A DNA stretch of 64,000 nucleotides from the NCBI GenBank assembly GCA_022410635.1, contig JAJVDF010000377.1, forward strand, positions 836,355 through 900,354, written 5' to 3'. How positions within the stretch are numbered: the first letter of the stretch is position 1; each line of letters opens with the position of its first letter. The position numbers and the translations under genes are program-made. Positions 45,206 to 60,200 of the stretch are shown piece after piece. This stretch comes from Tretioscincus oriximinensis (Eukaryota > Chordata > Lepidosauria > Squamata > Gymnophthalmidae). Below the pieces are notes generated by a model that saw only the letters and a program-made list of their open reading frames with translations, made no database searches and had not been told where the DNA came from.

Positions 45206-48200
45206 CTGGAAAGAGATTATTGTTCAGCATAAGCAAACAAATGTCATTCTGTGTGTGGTTTTTCCATATTTTTTAACTTTTAATTGTACTTTATATATAG
45301 TATCTTCCTACACAATTGTATTTGTGATATGGTCAAGAAGATCGTTAACAATAAACCAAACCAACCATACAAATGGAAATAATTTTGAACAGGTTATTAT
45401 TTTCAAACTATATTTTTTTAAAATTCACTTTTGGGTATGTTCTCACCTGCTGCTTATTGCCTTTCCGAGTTAACATGACAAAAGGCATTGTGTCACCAGA
45501 GTCAGATTCCCCTTCTCCACCCCCCAGTGGTGGACCTTTCTTCAGCTGGCTCTTGAGATGCAAAGGAATTGCAACATCTAATTGGTGGACTTTCACAGAT
45601 TCTCCACTCCTTTGCTGGAAATGTAAAAAAGAAAAAATTAAAAGGGTTCAATGAAAAGAACAAGGGGTGCTGCCAGATGGCTGTCCTTTATAGCGTAATT
45701 CTGTATATATTTATTTATTTATTTATTATTTATTTGTATTTATATCCCATCCTATATCCAAAGGTCTCAGGGTGGCCAGCCAAAGGCTGGCACACATAGC
45801 TTTTGGTGCTTCCTCCACAACAGATGCTCTGTGAAGCAGATGGGGCTGAGAGAGTTCTAAAGAACTGTAATTGGTCCAAGTTCACCCAGCTGGCTCCATA
45901 GAGGAGTGTGGAATCAAACCATGAGACTACCAGAAGAGTCCAACACTCTAACTACTATACCAAACTAGCTCTTACATTGGACTTATATAGGACTTTATAT
46001 AGGATTTTAAATACATTATATAGGACTTACATTGTCATTGCTAGCTGTCCTCATGTATAAAGCAATAGCCTTTTTTCTTCCCATGAAATCACCTCTTTCC
46101 CATGAAGCCCATTGTAAACCCTAACTTGTGGTTGGTTGATTTGTATCCCTGTCGTTGGCTGCTGGTTCCCCTAGTTGTTAAGAAGGTGATTTCAAAGGGA
46201 AAACCTCACTTTAAAAATCTTGGTCTATGGTTGATAAGGAGAATGAAACAATCTAAACTCTTCAGTGTGTCCTTTGAGGCATTATCTTCAGTGATCAGGA
46301 ACTGGATGCATCCAAATGAAATCTATGGCAATTCAAGTTTATTGTTACTCAGTCAATACCTGTAGATTTTCCAGCATCATTTTGTCCAATGCCTGTATAA
46401 AATCTTCATCTTCAGCGCATGGAACACGTTTCAGTCCACCTCCTTTAATCATAACTTCCTGTTAAAATAAAAATGAGAAGAGAGAATAATGCTATTTATA
46501 TTCTTTAGACTGATGTTTAGTGGTCAGTAGGATGAATCTTTCCTTTCCACAAAAGAGACGAAATAGTTTTTCCGTTTTCTTTTCTTTTTTAATCACAACT
46601 GGAGTCTGAAGAAAAAAACAGTTCACATTTTACGTTTTGATTCAGGATTGAGGAGTCTATATGTAAAAACTTCAGCTATGTTCAAACTTGCCTTTTGCGG
46701 TACTTAATGTTGAGGCATTCTGGCTGCGTTTTTCAAAGATTACATACTCATTCACATGGATGTCCAGGTCTGAAAACGATTTCCCTGAATACCAGTGCTA
46801 GTTTCCTATTGGTTAACTTGTCATCAGGATTTGTGTTTCAATGATTGGTTTGTTTATGATTGGCTTGTAAAGTGTGTTTAAGTCACACTAAAGAACTTGG
46901 CAGACATTTACGGTTCCTCTGGGATACTCCTGCCCCATTCATAAAAATATCCATGAATTTGTCTAATCCTGTCTAAAAATTATTCATGATGGTAGCTACA
47001 CCATCTCTTTCGGAACTAAATTCCATAGATCAATAACCCTCTGGTTAAAAAAGTATTTTCCTTTTCTGTCCTAACTCTTCTGACAGTCAGTTTCAAAGAA
47101 AGCCCCCAGTCCTAATACTGTGTGATACAGAATGTTTCTATCCATGCTTGATTTTAAACATTCTTTCATTCACATTTTGCTAATAAAGATATAGTACTTA
47201 ATTTATGTTAATTTTACACAATACTTCAACCCAAGATAGAGCACTGCCTCTTGCAGTCACATGATGCTAAACTGGGATTTTCTGGAAGAGAAGAAGTTTA
47301 ACTTAGTTGAGATTCTTGTCCTAACCTCATGGCAAAATGAGAGAAAATAATGTGTAATCCTTGTGCGGAGCTATAGAAGCAAGCAAATATAATTATTTCG
47401 ATATAAAATATCCCATTTTCGGATAATGATACATACGGTATTCTCTTCATCTGTTTCATTGTCCTTATTAGAGTCTGTGAGGTAATCAGCATGTTCTTCC
47501 TCTTCTTCTTCTCCACCTTCATCATCATCATTGTCAGAGCCCTCCTGAAAGATTAAAAAAAAACCACATGCAAACCACAAGTCACACTACCATACAACTG
47601 ACACAAAATGCTTTTATTGAGTTTCTCACAAACACAGTTAATGATTTGACTATTCCAAATTATTTTTTTTTGCTATCTTTATTATCAAGAGATTTACCAA
47701 CAGATTCTGCAATATTGGAATTTTCTAATATCAGATTAGTTATTAGAAAAACCTTTTTGACAGTGACACTAAACCAATGGAATAAGTGAGTTTTCCTTCA
47801 ATGGAGGTCTTCAAGCAAAGGGTGGATAGCTATCTGGCTGGAAAGGTTAAGTGAATCCTATACTGAGATTGACCCAATGACCCTGAAGATTCCATACAAC
47901 TCTATGATTCTAATTTTATCTCTCCAACTAAGTATGGAAAATCAACACTCTGCACAATTATAATACCCTGACACAATAACTATTAAAACAATTTCAAAAC
48001 TTCAATATGATAACTTCATATTATAAGAAAAAAAACACTCCATCTACCCAGCTAAAATATTAACAGGAGGCAAGCAGACAAAGAATCACCTCTTCTTCTG
48101 GTTCATTTATCTCACTTTCATTTTCAGATTGTTCTTCTATCTCTACTCCGCCTTCTTCCTCCTCCTCATCTTCTTCCAGATTTTCTCCTTCGGTTATTGA

Positions 48201-51200
48201 TTCCTTTGAGTCCTTGTCATTCACAAGGCCTTAGGGGTAAAAGGTAGAACATAAACTATATCAGTCGAGGTAAATCCAACCAAATTGAGATTAAATCTAC
48301 TCAGTTTCGAAAGCATTTCTTAATGAAGATTGAAAGGTATGTAAATGATCAGATTAAGCCATCAATGCTTAGATTCAGTTGGCTGCTCAATGGGACCTAA
48401 GGATTATATCTCAATGGAATTCTACAATAAAGATGGCAATATCAGGAATGCCAGCATTGGTATGGGTCTTAAGAATGGAGAAATTGTGCATCACTGCTTC
48501 CTTCTAGCTGCAAAACTGGATTTTGAAGGAGAGAACTGGCGAGCAGTACCTTGGAATTCCCCTCATATATCTTATCATTCACTTGCTTTCTTCTTTCCTT
48601 GTTTCTTGTAGATAGGAATTAGAAGGGGAAAGAGATCCTTATAATGTCTTCCCCGTTAGTTCAATGTTATGAACTAGTATTTGACATATCTCATTCTAAA
48701 TGTAGAAGAATATGAGCAAAGCATTAAAATGCTCCTCTAAAGTGGGAATCCTTACATAATCATTGTACGTAAAAGTATAGAGATGTATGTAAAAGAAGGG
48801 AAAAAATAATCCTAGTGTGGTATGGTATCCTCCAGCAGCATCCACCAAAAAACATTATTCAAACTGGACCTTCTCATTGGATTAGCCAGTGGAAATCTCC
48901 AATGATATCCAAGAAAATGGAAAAATGAGGATGACTCAGACATTCTGATATAAAGCTTTCTTCCCAAAAGTAACTATGCATCTGTAGAGATCAAACTTTT
49001 GAGGTCCAGTAAAGGATGTAAGCATACCAATCTTTTGAGTATTAGTGAAGGCTGCTAATGAAGCTGCGCTTTGTGGAAGCAGATGATCAATCAATCAGAG
49101 GAATAGGTTTCCCAGAGAAGGTGGTGAGTTGTCCTTCGATTGAAGTCTTCAGAGATTGGACAATAATCTATCTAGAATGGTTTAGTGAATCCTACACTAA
49201 GCAGAGGATTGAAACTCAATGGTCCTGGAGGTCCCTTGCAACTATGATTCTGCGTCCTAATCCTCACATTCCTAGACCAAATCAAGGCAGACTTTATCCA
49301 CTGACAGATAATCTAGGTTAGATAGGGAAATAGAGCTCTCTAGTGCCGATAACAATGATGCCATTTTGCACATCCCTAATAGGAAACCAGGTTAAAGAAA
49401 GCTTTGTTCAAAATATACATGACAGTACAAACATAGTAAAATTTATTGCGTTAAAGGAATTGCTTCAAAGAATCTTGATAGTAAGCAAGACTTAGCATAA
49501 TTTTTTTTAAAAAAAACTTCTTAAAAAACTCTACAAATTGATATATAATTTACTAAACCATTATTTAAATAAGAACTGAGATCCAAAATATTCATCCATC
49601 TCTTCATTTATACTGCTGTGTATGAACAGTCTATTGCAGTTCTTAACATATTTGTTTTATAATTGTTATTCATGTATGCCCACATTATTATTTGATTTAT
49701 TTCAGTTCTAAGGTTCTCAAAAGTGGTGTGAATTTTTATTTTTAATTAATACACACATGCATGCTATATATTACAACAAATGTAGCCCAACTGATACTTC
49801 ATTGCATAGCAGAAAACCTATGTAGTAGCCCAAGAGCAATCCTACCCTTCTGCTCCAATCTGTGGACCAGTGCAGTTTTCTCAACTCAGATCATAATTTT
49901 ATGCATTTATTTGTGTCCTTCTATTCAACTCATCTGTAATAATTCTAGGCGACTAGTATCTTGGGAAAAGGTATTATAACTAGGGTTCTCTGCATATTAA
50001 TAATACACAAGCAAATTTATATTTCAATTAGATTTAGAATTATACCATATCCTATTCTTTATTAAACATTCCTATAATTTCATTATTATCACAACTTTGG
50101 GCATACAGTCAAGTTCACAATCACTTACCCAGACACAGATTAAGGTTATGGAAAACACTATACAGCTACGAACTGCCAAAAGAGGCATCATGATTTCAGC
50201 TCCATTCATTCTCGATGGAGCATTCTTACCTAGTTTGATTAAGAATTCTCGTTCCAGTTCTTGTACCTGCCTAACAGATTCTTCCAAAGAATTGCAGAGT
50301 TTTATCTTTGGTCTCAGCAGTTCTAATGTATCACTGATCATATAGTCAATGTCTATAGGAAATGGGTGGTCTTTTGTCCAAATGTCCAGACTTTTCTTCC
50401 ACCAAACATACCTCTGGAAAGACAGAAAAAATAACTGCAGGAAGAATACACAGTTTAATTGTATATCTAGGGCAGTCCAGATTTATCTTGTATACATTCT
50501 CTTCCTTGTTATCGTGTGCTAGAGCCTCCGCATGTAAAATGGTGTGCAGAATGACACAGAGTATACATTCCTTCCATCTTTAAAGAAGAAGCAAATTCTT
50601 TCTCCTGTTTTTAACCTGTTTCAAAGATATAGATGAAGTTCTTGTACTTTTATCTGTATCTGTATTTTGAAATGGTCATATGACTGATCAAATAAACTAT
50701 TTTACTTACTATAGGGGAAGTGATCAATTTTATCAAGTTCCAAATATTTTAATTCATCATTCAATAATTCGTAATTCATTTACTGAAAAAATTTAACTTT
50801 TAATTTATCTCTGTCTGCCTTCCTAAACTGGTTCCATCCAAATTGGGACTACATATCATTCTTTGTCATAGCTAAGTGATCAAAGATACTGACAACAGTA
50901 CAATAATCTAAAACATATGAAGGGCATTAAACTCAGGAGAAGAAATCTACCAAATTAAAAATATATTGTACAAAATGCTTGGCAATTTGAGGATGAAAGC
51001 GAATGGAACATATAACAATATGATACCATTACACAAATCATATTTTGTTTTCAATTTTGATTCGCTAAGAAAATTCAGTTTACAAAAAACGGTATGCTTA
51101 AAATTACCTATAATGTACAAATCAATAAGCAATTCGTAATGTTAACTATTTTAAAAAATACATAGATAAGGCAAATGCAAATAAATGGAAAAGGCCTTAT

Positions 51201-54200
51201 ACTAAAAATGTCAAGGCATTCCTTTCAGGTTCTTTACTTTTTTCCTGCTAATTTTTACTCCACGAAAAAACAATCTTCTTTCTTATCTTAGTAAAATGCA
51301 AACTGACTCCCCCAAAATTAAATTGCAGCTCTGACACAAGTCCATAGTAACTTTCTTAAAATGTGCTATTATATGAATATTAATTTGTAAGCCAATATTT
51401 TAATTAGTTGCCTTTTCTAACACTGCAGCTGCTGTCTCATTGTCTCTTTAATATTTTTAAAAGTAAACTGGAAGAACAGTAAACTCCAAATGTCCTAGTA
51501 AAATATTTTTCCAGGTAAGTAAAATAAAATAAACGTTTATTTATAATGCCCTTTCTTCCAAAGGACCTCACAAAATAAGACATATGCAATCAATAAAACA
51601 TACAACAACCTCCCATAAAACCTCTCCCCCAACCCACCTAGTAAATTCACTCTAAGGCAAAGGTGGGCAATTAATTTTCCCAAGGGGCCACATGAGAAAT
51701 TGGGATGGTTTTAAAGGGCTGNACTAATATAGTTAACTCAGTTCTACCCAATCTGTATGTAACAGTAAAACCACGCCCCCAACTCAGCTAAGACGGACAG
51801 GCTGGTCAGAGACAGTAGGCGGGCCACATGTGGCCATCAGGGGGCCCCATGCCCAGATCTGCTATAGAGAATCAAAAAGAAACGTTTTTAACTTCCTTCA
51901 AAAAAGGACAATATCCTCAATAAGTGAACTGTGACCTCTCCATTTTGACAGGTATTTTTCTTTCATTAGTATTTATTTTTTTATTTAGATATTTAAGCAC
52001 CATATTTTTCCTTTGATTATTATATACTTGTCTCAATTATTCTCATTAAATTAAATCTTTTTAAAAACATTTTCTTATTTTTAGAACATTTCTTTTGTCT
52101 TCCTTCCTTAAATGAATTATTTTAACTTTAGGTCTCAATTTACAAAGTTTGTAACTGAGTGAAAAAAGAGTTGAAAAAAGTTGACTATAGACTTCAGTTT
52201 GCCTATTTTTCTGAGAACTAATTATGTCCTGAATTTCTCCAGCTTTTTTTTTAACATTCAACTAAGTGATGTAAATAGTTTTTGGACTAAATCTTTATTT
52301 TTGTTAACCAAGTCTTCTAAATTAAAGTACTATGAAGTTTTTAAAAGCAAAAAATGTCATGTTAGATGGTTCTAAATGTAAGCATCAGCCGACACAACAA
52401 CTGAAGTAAGCAGAGGCTCTGTCTTAATCACTAAGTCAGCTCAATTACTTTCCAACAATGGAGTACAATTTTAGATCCATTTAGTGCTAAAATAGGTTTG
52501 ACAGCACTTTGGTTTTAAAAGTTTGGTGATTCTCCCCTCATTTTTATAGTACTTACTGAATTCGGACACTTCTAGAAGGCACAAAGCCACCAGTTGAATT
52601 TTCTAATTCTTACACTGTATTGTTATTCTATGGCTACCATGTTTACCCTATTTTGATGGACAAAAAAAGAACATTTCTCCTACCTGGAAGTAAACCAAGA
52701 AGCAATCCAGTTTCCTTTTGCTAGATCCCCTGTCAAAGTACTGTCCACATGTATCTAGAATTGTACACACCAGTCGAATTCGAAAAAGATGCTCTGGAGG
52801 ATCAAGTGGACTAGGAGTACCATCAGAGTTCACACCAAATGATGTGAATGAGTACAGAGTTCGAAATATAACAGCTGATTCCACCATCCTATAGTTGTAT
52901 AATTCACCCAGGAATTTTGCACTGCTGATTCTCCGTTGATTAAATTTTGGCTGATTGACCTTCAACATAAAAAACAACAAATTTATACACAGTTTTCAAA
53001 TTTGAAACCAGGTCAATCTTCTCGGTTATGATAAAATTCAAAGCAATAGCCATGTTAGCCTGGTTCTGAATTTTTAGCTAGAAGGCACCTTAGTGACTCA
53101 TGAGAAAAAGATTGGTAGTAGGAGCATAGGCTACTTCCTCAGATGCATAGAGTGAACAAGCTTGTTTTTATATATAGTCTGTTTCTAGATATTTTGTTCA
53201 CTGCATTTTATCTGAAGAAGTGGATTAGAGCTGCACCCTCACTAGATATTTCTACCACTAGGGTATAGTTACATTGTAAAGTATCTGTTTTACTCCAATC
53301 CTTGTTGTGTTCTCATTAAAAACCCACCCATATGGCATAAATGAGAGAAAGCAGGTACAGTGAGAACTCCAGCAAGATTCACGGCAAACATGTGCTCTTT
53401 GTTTATGCGCAATCAAGAGCCTGCATATATAACATACCAAGAAGTTCTCGGATGCCCAACGTGATGGGAGTACAGTTTCCACAGCTTCTCACTACAGTAA
53501 CATGAACTTACATAGGTACATGGCAGTGTAATTGCAATTGACTTTTGTCTGGAATACACTCAAGCTACAAACCTTTTTCTTATTAGTCTCTATGGTGCTA
53601 TGAGACCCTCTTGCTAGTAATTTTGTTTTGATTAATATGATGCCAAATTACAGCCACAAATAAGCAGATAATCGTAAAAATTCATCTTGATCATCAACAT
53701 CTGAAACACAGCACATTAAATATTAAAGAGCATGAGCCGTTTGTTTGTACAATTTGTATTCAAGAAGCATAGCTTGATATGTTGATGCCTCCATACTATA
53801 TCAGGTTGTTTTATTCCGCCAGAAGAACTGCTATCTGTTTGCTATCCCATCTAGTGAACACTGGCCATAGGGTATCACAGCTATGCAGATGAAGAATCAT
53901 CACCATAAGATAAGGTTTTGGGGGAAATAATATTTAGCCAGCATCCAGGAAGTAAACTTAGCTCTTTTATAGCTAGGAGCAGTTCCACCTTTAATCCCTT
54001 GTAAGATTTGTCAACCTTCTACGCAAATTTCATTTGTGGATGCCCTGGTTTGTGGCCAAAAATGCCTTTGCATGTGTTGGTTTGGAGCACTTGTTGGTTG
54101 GCAGTTTGAACTGGCATCAGTGATTCATGCTCACTAATCACACTGAAGTTAGACTACCGTAGTAATTTATTTCATTTATTTATTCATTCACTTATTTACT

Positions 54201-57200
54201 TACTTACATTTATATTCTGCCTTAACCCAAAAATCTCAGGGCGGATCACAGTAAAAGAAAATCAGAAAAACATTTAAAATAGGATTGTTGCTAACAGTGA
54301 CTGTAATGAGAGAGGATAATTAGCTCAGCCAAAGGCCAGGAAAACCACCCTGCTAATTTGGTAATATAGACTTAATTTTGCAAATACTCCTCACTTTTGG
54401 CAACTTAGGTGTTCCTGGGTTGAGCAATCCACTCCTAATGCATAGTTATTTTTCCACAACATCTGGGAACCAGATTTACCAGTTACATATCTTAGTATAC
54501 TTAATAGAGACAATTATTTAAGAAGAAAGTTGAGATAATTGATTTCTTCATTCTTTTTTCTGTTTTAAAATTACTATGGTTCGATTTTACTGGAGTTCGT
54601 TAACTTATAAATCTTTAGAAACTAGGAATATTTTACCTCCATTCCAAGTCGAATATCCTCAAGAACACCATCCACAACGTGAATTCCAACATCCTCTTGA
54701 TAAAGTACCAGCCCTGCTAAAAGGTTGGCTACACAGTGAATACTATTATATTTCACATTCCAGATGTTGATCATACAACATATAACATAGTCTTTCACTT
54801 CAGGATCATGCCAGGGCAATTTGCGCATCTGCCTCAGGACCTGAATAAGATTTTAAAAAAACTTAACTCAAAAAGAAAAAAACAAAGTTGGATGCTTTAC
54901 ATGTAAATACGCTGGCTGACAAGCAGAATTATTCCAGCAGTGCCTCAACACTTGTTAGGTTTGTGTATCTGTAAGTGAATATATGTATTCATGAGCTGGC
55001 TCCAGCAATGTACTTTTTAAAAAAAAATCAAAGGTAAATCAGGAAATATTGTTTTCCAGTTGCCCCATTTTATGAGTATTGGCATCTACATAATTTTGGC
55101 AGAATCAAATTTTTGCAAACAGAAGACTAGTTCATGCCGTCTACCTTTCTCTTGTTAGTCTCTAAAGAGCTAAAGCCCCCCTTGCTAAAATTTCTGCAAA
55201 CAAAGAATTGTACACTGTGAGCCTCAAATTTTGTCTTATTATCAAAAAATGTGAAAAAAATACTTTGTAACACATTCCAACCTATTGGCTATTACACATA
55301 TGTATTTCAATATATATATTCCAAGTTTCATACCCCTCTACGTTATCTTCAGAAAGGTACAGCCAGGACAGTATTTAGGCTATATATATATACTGGTAGT
55401 ACTAAGAAGATATTAATATTTTTATTGCTTTTATTATAAAACACAAAGTAGCTGAGGGAAGAGGTGGCGTAAAATAAATAAAGTAAATAAGTATGTAAAT
55501 TACAGCCCAATGTCAAAATACATCCTAAATCCGGCCCTGGGTACAGCAAAATACATCTTATAAGCTTGACAAGAAAATAGATGTAAAATACTGAAAATTG
55601 AACTATTAAAATCCATACATTTTCCTATTCTTAAATATGCAGAACCAAGGACCTGGCCTGTTTTATTACAACAATGTTCCAAGCACCTTAAAAGTTGTTG
55701 AAATTTAATCTTTAGTTCTTCAGTATGCAAGAACTTCAGTTCAACACCACACTGAGCACACGCCTTCTTTACAAGCCATTAAATACTTTAAAAAATATGA
55801 TGTACATATACTGAAGCCATGTAACTTAGATTCTTTCTGCATTGAGAATAGAGATCTGCCATCCACATGCTGGTGCAGATCATAGTAGACTCAGAGCGTG
55901 GGCTTACTATAGTCTACATAGGCTGCAGATGACATATCTTTATTCCATAATAATCCAGAATAATGCTCAATGCAGAAAGGGTCATTGTAATTTCTGATTG
56001 TTGGAGAATAAACAAACAAGACCTGTATGTTTGTATGTACTGTTGTTGTCCTCATCAAGAGCAGGTTATCTCTTGCTGTAAATTATGTTACGATCAGCAC
56101 AGCAACTATAATGGTATCAATTTAGGACTTGATACACTAAGGTTCAAAAGTCTACCAGATACAGAAAACTGGATTCGAAGAAGACTAGGTTCTAAGCTAG
56201 ACTCAGACTCAATATTCAACACCTTGAGCTTTTTAGAAGTAGGACAGAATACCAGGATAATCTTACATGTCAAGAACATGCATTCGATGGGAAAATCAGA
56301 CCCATGAGTTTAAATAATGTTGAGGGGTACTAATGTATAGATTATTTGCAAAAGCCTCAATATAACTAGAAGTTAAAAAATTTAAAGCTCCATACTGTAT
56401 TATATAAATAAGAATATTTAAATTAGTGCTTGTTAGTCTCTATGGTGTTGTAATACCATTGCTGGAAATCCTGATCCTAACAAAGTTACATCTTTGGATT
56501 ATTGAATCAGTAATAAAAAAAGTTCTTAATACTCATGAGAAAACACTGACTTATTATGAAATCTAACTATACAAACCTGAATATAAAACTTCTAGGGAGG
56601 GAGGATTTAAAATTCCCCTAATCCACTACTGGGATTAGGAAAAGATCCTCTGAGGGTGACCACATATCAATTCATGATGATTGGAGATATATTTATGTCT
56701 AGGCATTTTTACATTTTTTAACTTTCTTTTCCCATCAACAAAGGGTCGTTTTCCTAACAAAGGCAGATCCTTAACAAAGAAGGGGCTTGCAAGTTTTACA
56801 TATGAACCTAAACTAGTTATCGTTTTTCAAATTCATTTTCCAGAATTCATTTTGTCGAAAGCCTTCTGAAGTTCAGCCTCACAAACATTAAATCAATGTG
56901 CCAATGATAAATTAGTGTTAGGGTTTTAACACTACCTAAGATAGCCAAATAAACACAATTGATTTCTAAGTGTTTCAGCCTCCCTTGAAAGTAACAAAAT
57001 CTTCAGTACCACAACCCCTAACAGACCAAACAAGCAAGCAAGGCCATAAACAGAAGTAGCAAAGCTTCAAGAGAATTAACAGTTTTAACACATTCATCCC
57101 TGAAGACAATGTGCCAGCATCCAAGTAAGGTTGATAATCCACTTAGAAGTTGAATTTGTGCTGCATTTGTCTCAACAGATTTTTGATTTTGTAACTAATT

Positions 57201-60200
57201 ATCCAGATTATCAACTATCAAACCACTATACAGGATTACTGTGAAAAAGTATGTGTGGATAGCTTTGGTGAAAAACTGAATGGGTAAGAGGCAAAGGGAT
57301 CTGATACTGATACCAAGTGATCCAATAGTAATTGGTAGGAGGGATTTCTTCTTGATAAGCAGCAAACAAAATGGCTGGCAGGAGTATATTTCANGCACAT
57401 GGAAAATCTNACATGTCAGGAGATAACAGAACGACAAAACTCAGAATATACTGTAAAAGTATAAATGAGGAGCATTAAAACCAGTAAACCAGATTATCAG
57501 CAAATTCCAGAATAAACAAATGCCGCATGGATACAGCCTGTGAGAATGCAGGTCTCTGGTATTAATACAGCCATGTTCACAGATACACAAAACTTAGGTG
57601 TTATAACTAATGAGTTATAAAGCTAATGAGTGGCAACTGTACCAAGGCACTTTAGGAACTAGGGGTCTGCCTGGTGTGCAGATAACATGCCCCTTTTTCC
57701 AAGATATATCCCAAAGTAAATCCTAGTGCAGAAAGGGCCCAAACTTTCATCTTAATATTGACAGAAACAAGTCCACAATTTCTTCCACTTATTTTCTTCT
57801 CTACTCACAATCCCAGAACAGAGGGAACCAGTTTTTAATTTAATATTTTAATAATCAGGAAAGCAACGTTCATGGGCTCTCTCTCTTGTTTTCTCTGAAT
57901 TTCCTGCAGGCAAGCAACAGAAGAACTGGGGCATTTTCAGTTCTCTGCAGGACTTATATTAAGTTGGGAGGTACCAAACTATTGCTTCCTACAGTGGAAC
58001 CCATTGTAAGGCATCCCTTTCTGATTCCATCTTCTGAAAAACAATGTTTGTAAAAATTAACATTCAGGAAAGCAAAGAAGTCAGCTTACTGCTGTCAAAA
58101 TTATTTTAGGATAAAAACATATCAATTTCTTTCACTGAGCTGACAGTTATTCTAAAAACCCAAGATGAAAAGGGATGCACCTTCTCCGTAGTCACTTTGG
58201 AGAGATCCTTATAAAGCAGCTTTCTAATATATTCCTGAAGAGGAGGTCGCTTCTTTTTCACAGTTTTCTCAGCAGGAGGAGGGTTGCAATAGTAGTAGGC
58301 GTTTTCTATCATTGTTACGTAGCGTGCATCTAAGTGCATGGCTTGTTTCTTCCGCATCATTTGTTCCTGGAAACAAAAACAAAAAAATACAAAGGAACCT
58401 GTAGTGCCCAGTTAACATGCTCAACGTCCATCACGATTGGCTGAACCCTCCTTGATTGATATTCTCTTGAGGGCCAATCAAGAACAGCAAGAGGGGGATA
58501 AGAGAAGAAAGCTTCTAGCCAGCTGAAATGGTGGCAGCCTTGATTGACACAGCAATTGGGAGCGAGTCCCCAAAACTGCCATCGCCTGCCAAGTAAAAAA
58601 TCAGGCTACTCACTCTCTCCAATAAACCAGTTGTATCCTTAGTGCCAACTGACTTACGAGGATAGTGATTAGCCTGCTTTTTTGCTGGGTGGCTGACAGT
58701 GGTAGTGACGTTATGATACTCGCCCAGTGGAGAAGCAGCTGATCACCAGCCTCAGTAAGTTAGCTATGTCTTTGGTGCCAGCCAACTCACTGGAAATGGA
58801 GAGTAACCTGCTTCTTTGCTGGGCAAGTGGCGGTGAAAGTAGTGGTTTGGGGAGCTGCTTCCTCAAGGCCGTTACACTGGTAAGAGGTGTGCCAAGAAGC
58901 TGCAATCCTCACTACTCATGCTTTTTATTCTTTGAGAGGAGGGGGAGATGAAGGGAAATAAACACATGAGGGGGAAGGGAAAGGAGGGAGAGGAAGGAGA
59001 GGGAAGGGAGGAGAAGATATAGCTTACTAAATGGGCCTTCCTAACTAGTGTATTATAATTCTCTACTGAATACTTGTAATGAAACACAAATGGAGAAATC
59101 AGCATGCAAACCAAATATACAATTTATAAACCATACCTAACAGACTCAATAAATTTCAACACAAGCATCCCAGTAACCACAGAATATCCAAGCAATGTTC
59201 AGTCTCATATAACATGTTCAACTGGTAATCCTCCAGATGTTTCTGAACTACAATTCCCAGCATTCCATTTGATTGGGCAAGTGGACACAGAGTGGACACA
59301 GTGCTGGGGTTGAACTGAATACTGGGAGTTCTAGCTCAAGAACATCTGGAGGGTTACCAGTTGCAAACCCCTTTTATATAGGGAAGTGGGACGTCTATTA
59401 TTTCCTTCTGATACATCTCTGCTTCTTGCAGAGAAGGTTGAAGTCCAGACGTTTACCAACTGTAAGCCAACTGCCATAAGTGAGCAAGTGCCATAAATTT
59501 CCACGTACAAATTCAAAAATTATTATATGTATCCACATAAACAAGAGAATTTCCATCTGTAATAACCTTACCTCATTGATAAGGATAAACCTGCCTTTTT
59601 ACTTCATGAATTGTTCCTTCACTTGATGAGCATTAAAATAAGGCCACAAAATATTTTATCACTTCCATGGTATTTTTAGAAACAGCAATGTTCAAAAAGT
59701 TATTCTTACCAAAAGGACACTGGTTCTTAAATGGGATTCTGGAGATCTGAAGAGGAATCTACCACAAGTCTCCAACAAAGTACAGGCCATCTCAATGTGG
59801 TGATGCGAGAAATCAGACAAAAGCATCTATGAAGATACACACTGCGTATTAAATGTCTTTCAAACCGAAACCCTGACTTTCCATGAAGTATGAGCATAAA
59901 ATCTTGTGTAGGATTTCATTCAAACATACTTTGAACCACAAATAAAACACAAATTACCTTAAATTCACATTGTAGCCCTTCCACTAAAAATTCCTACGTT
60001 CATATACATTCATGAAATTAATACATTTTAATTCTTTTACATTTCTAGGGCACTTCCCCCCTCCCCCCAATATCACTTTAAAGAATATCTAACCAGAATA
60101 ATGAACTTTTAGAAACAGTCAAGTAGAAATGAAATGAATTGATCTTTAGTGACATGTAACCACACACCTTTAAGCAGTGCAAAGTGTCACTTTTGGAAAA

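Noticed and set aside
45132..45473. Frame with polyhistidine and polyisoleucine
   Set aside because: Translation of (ATC)n(AAT)n simple repeat.
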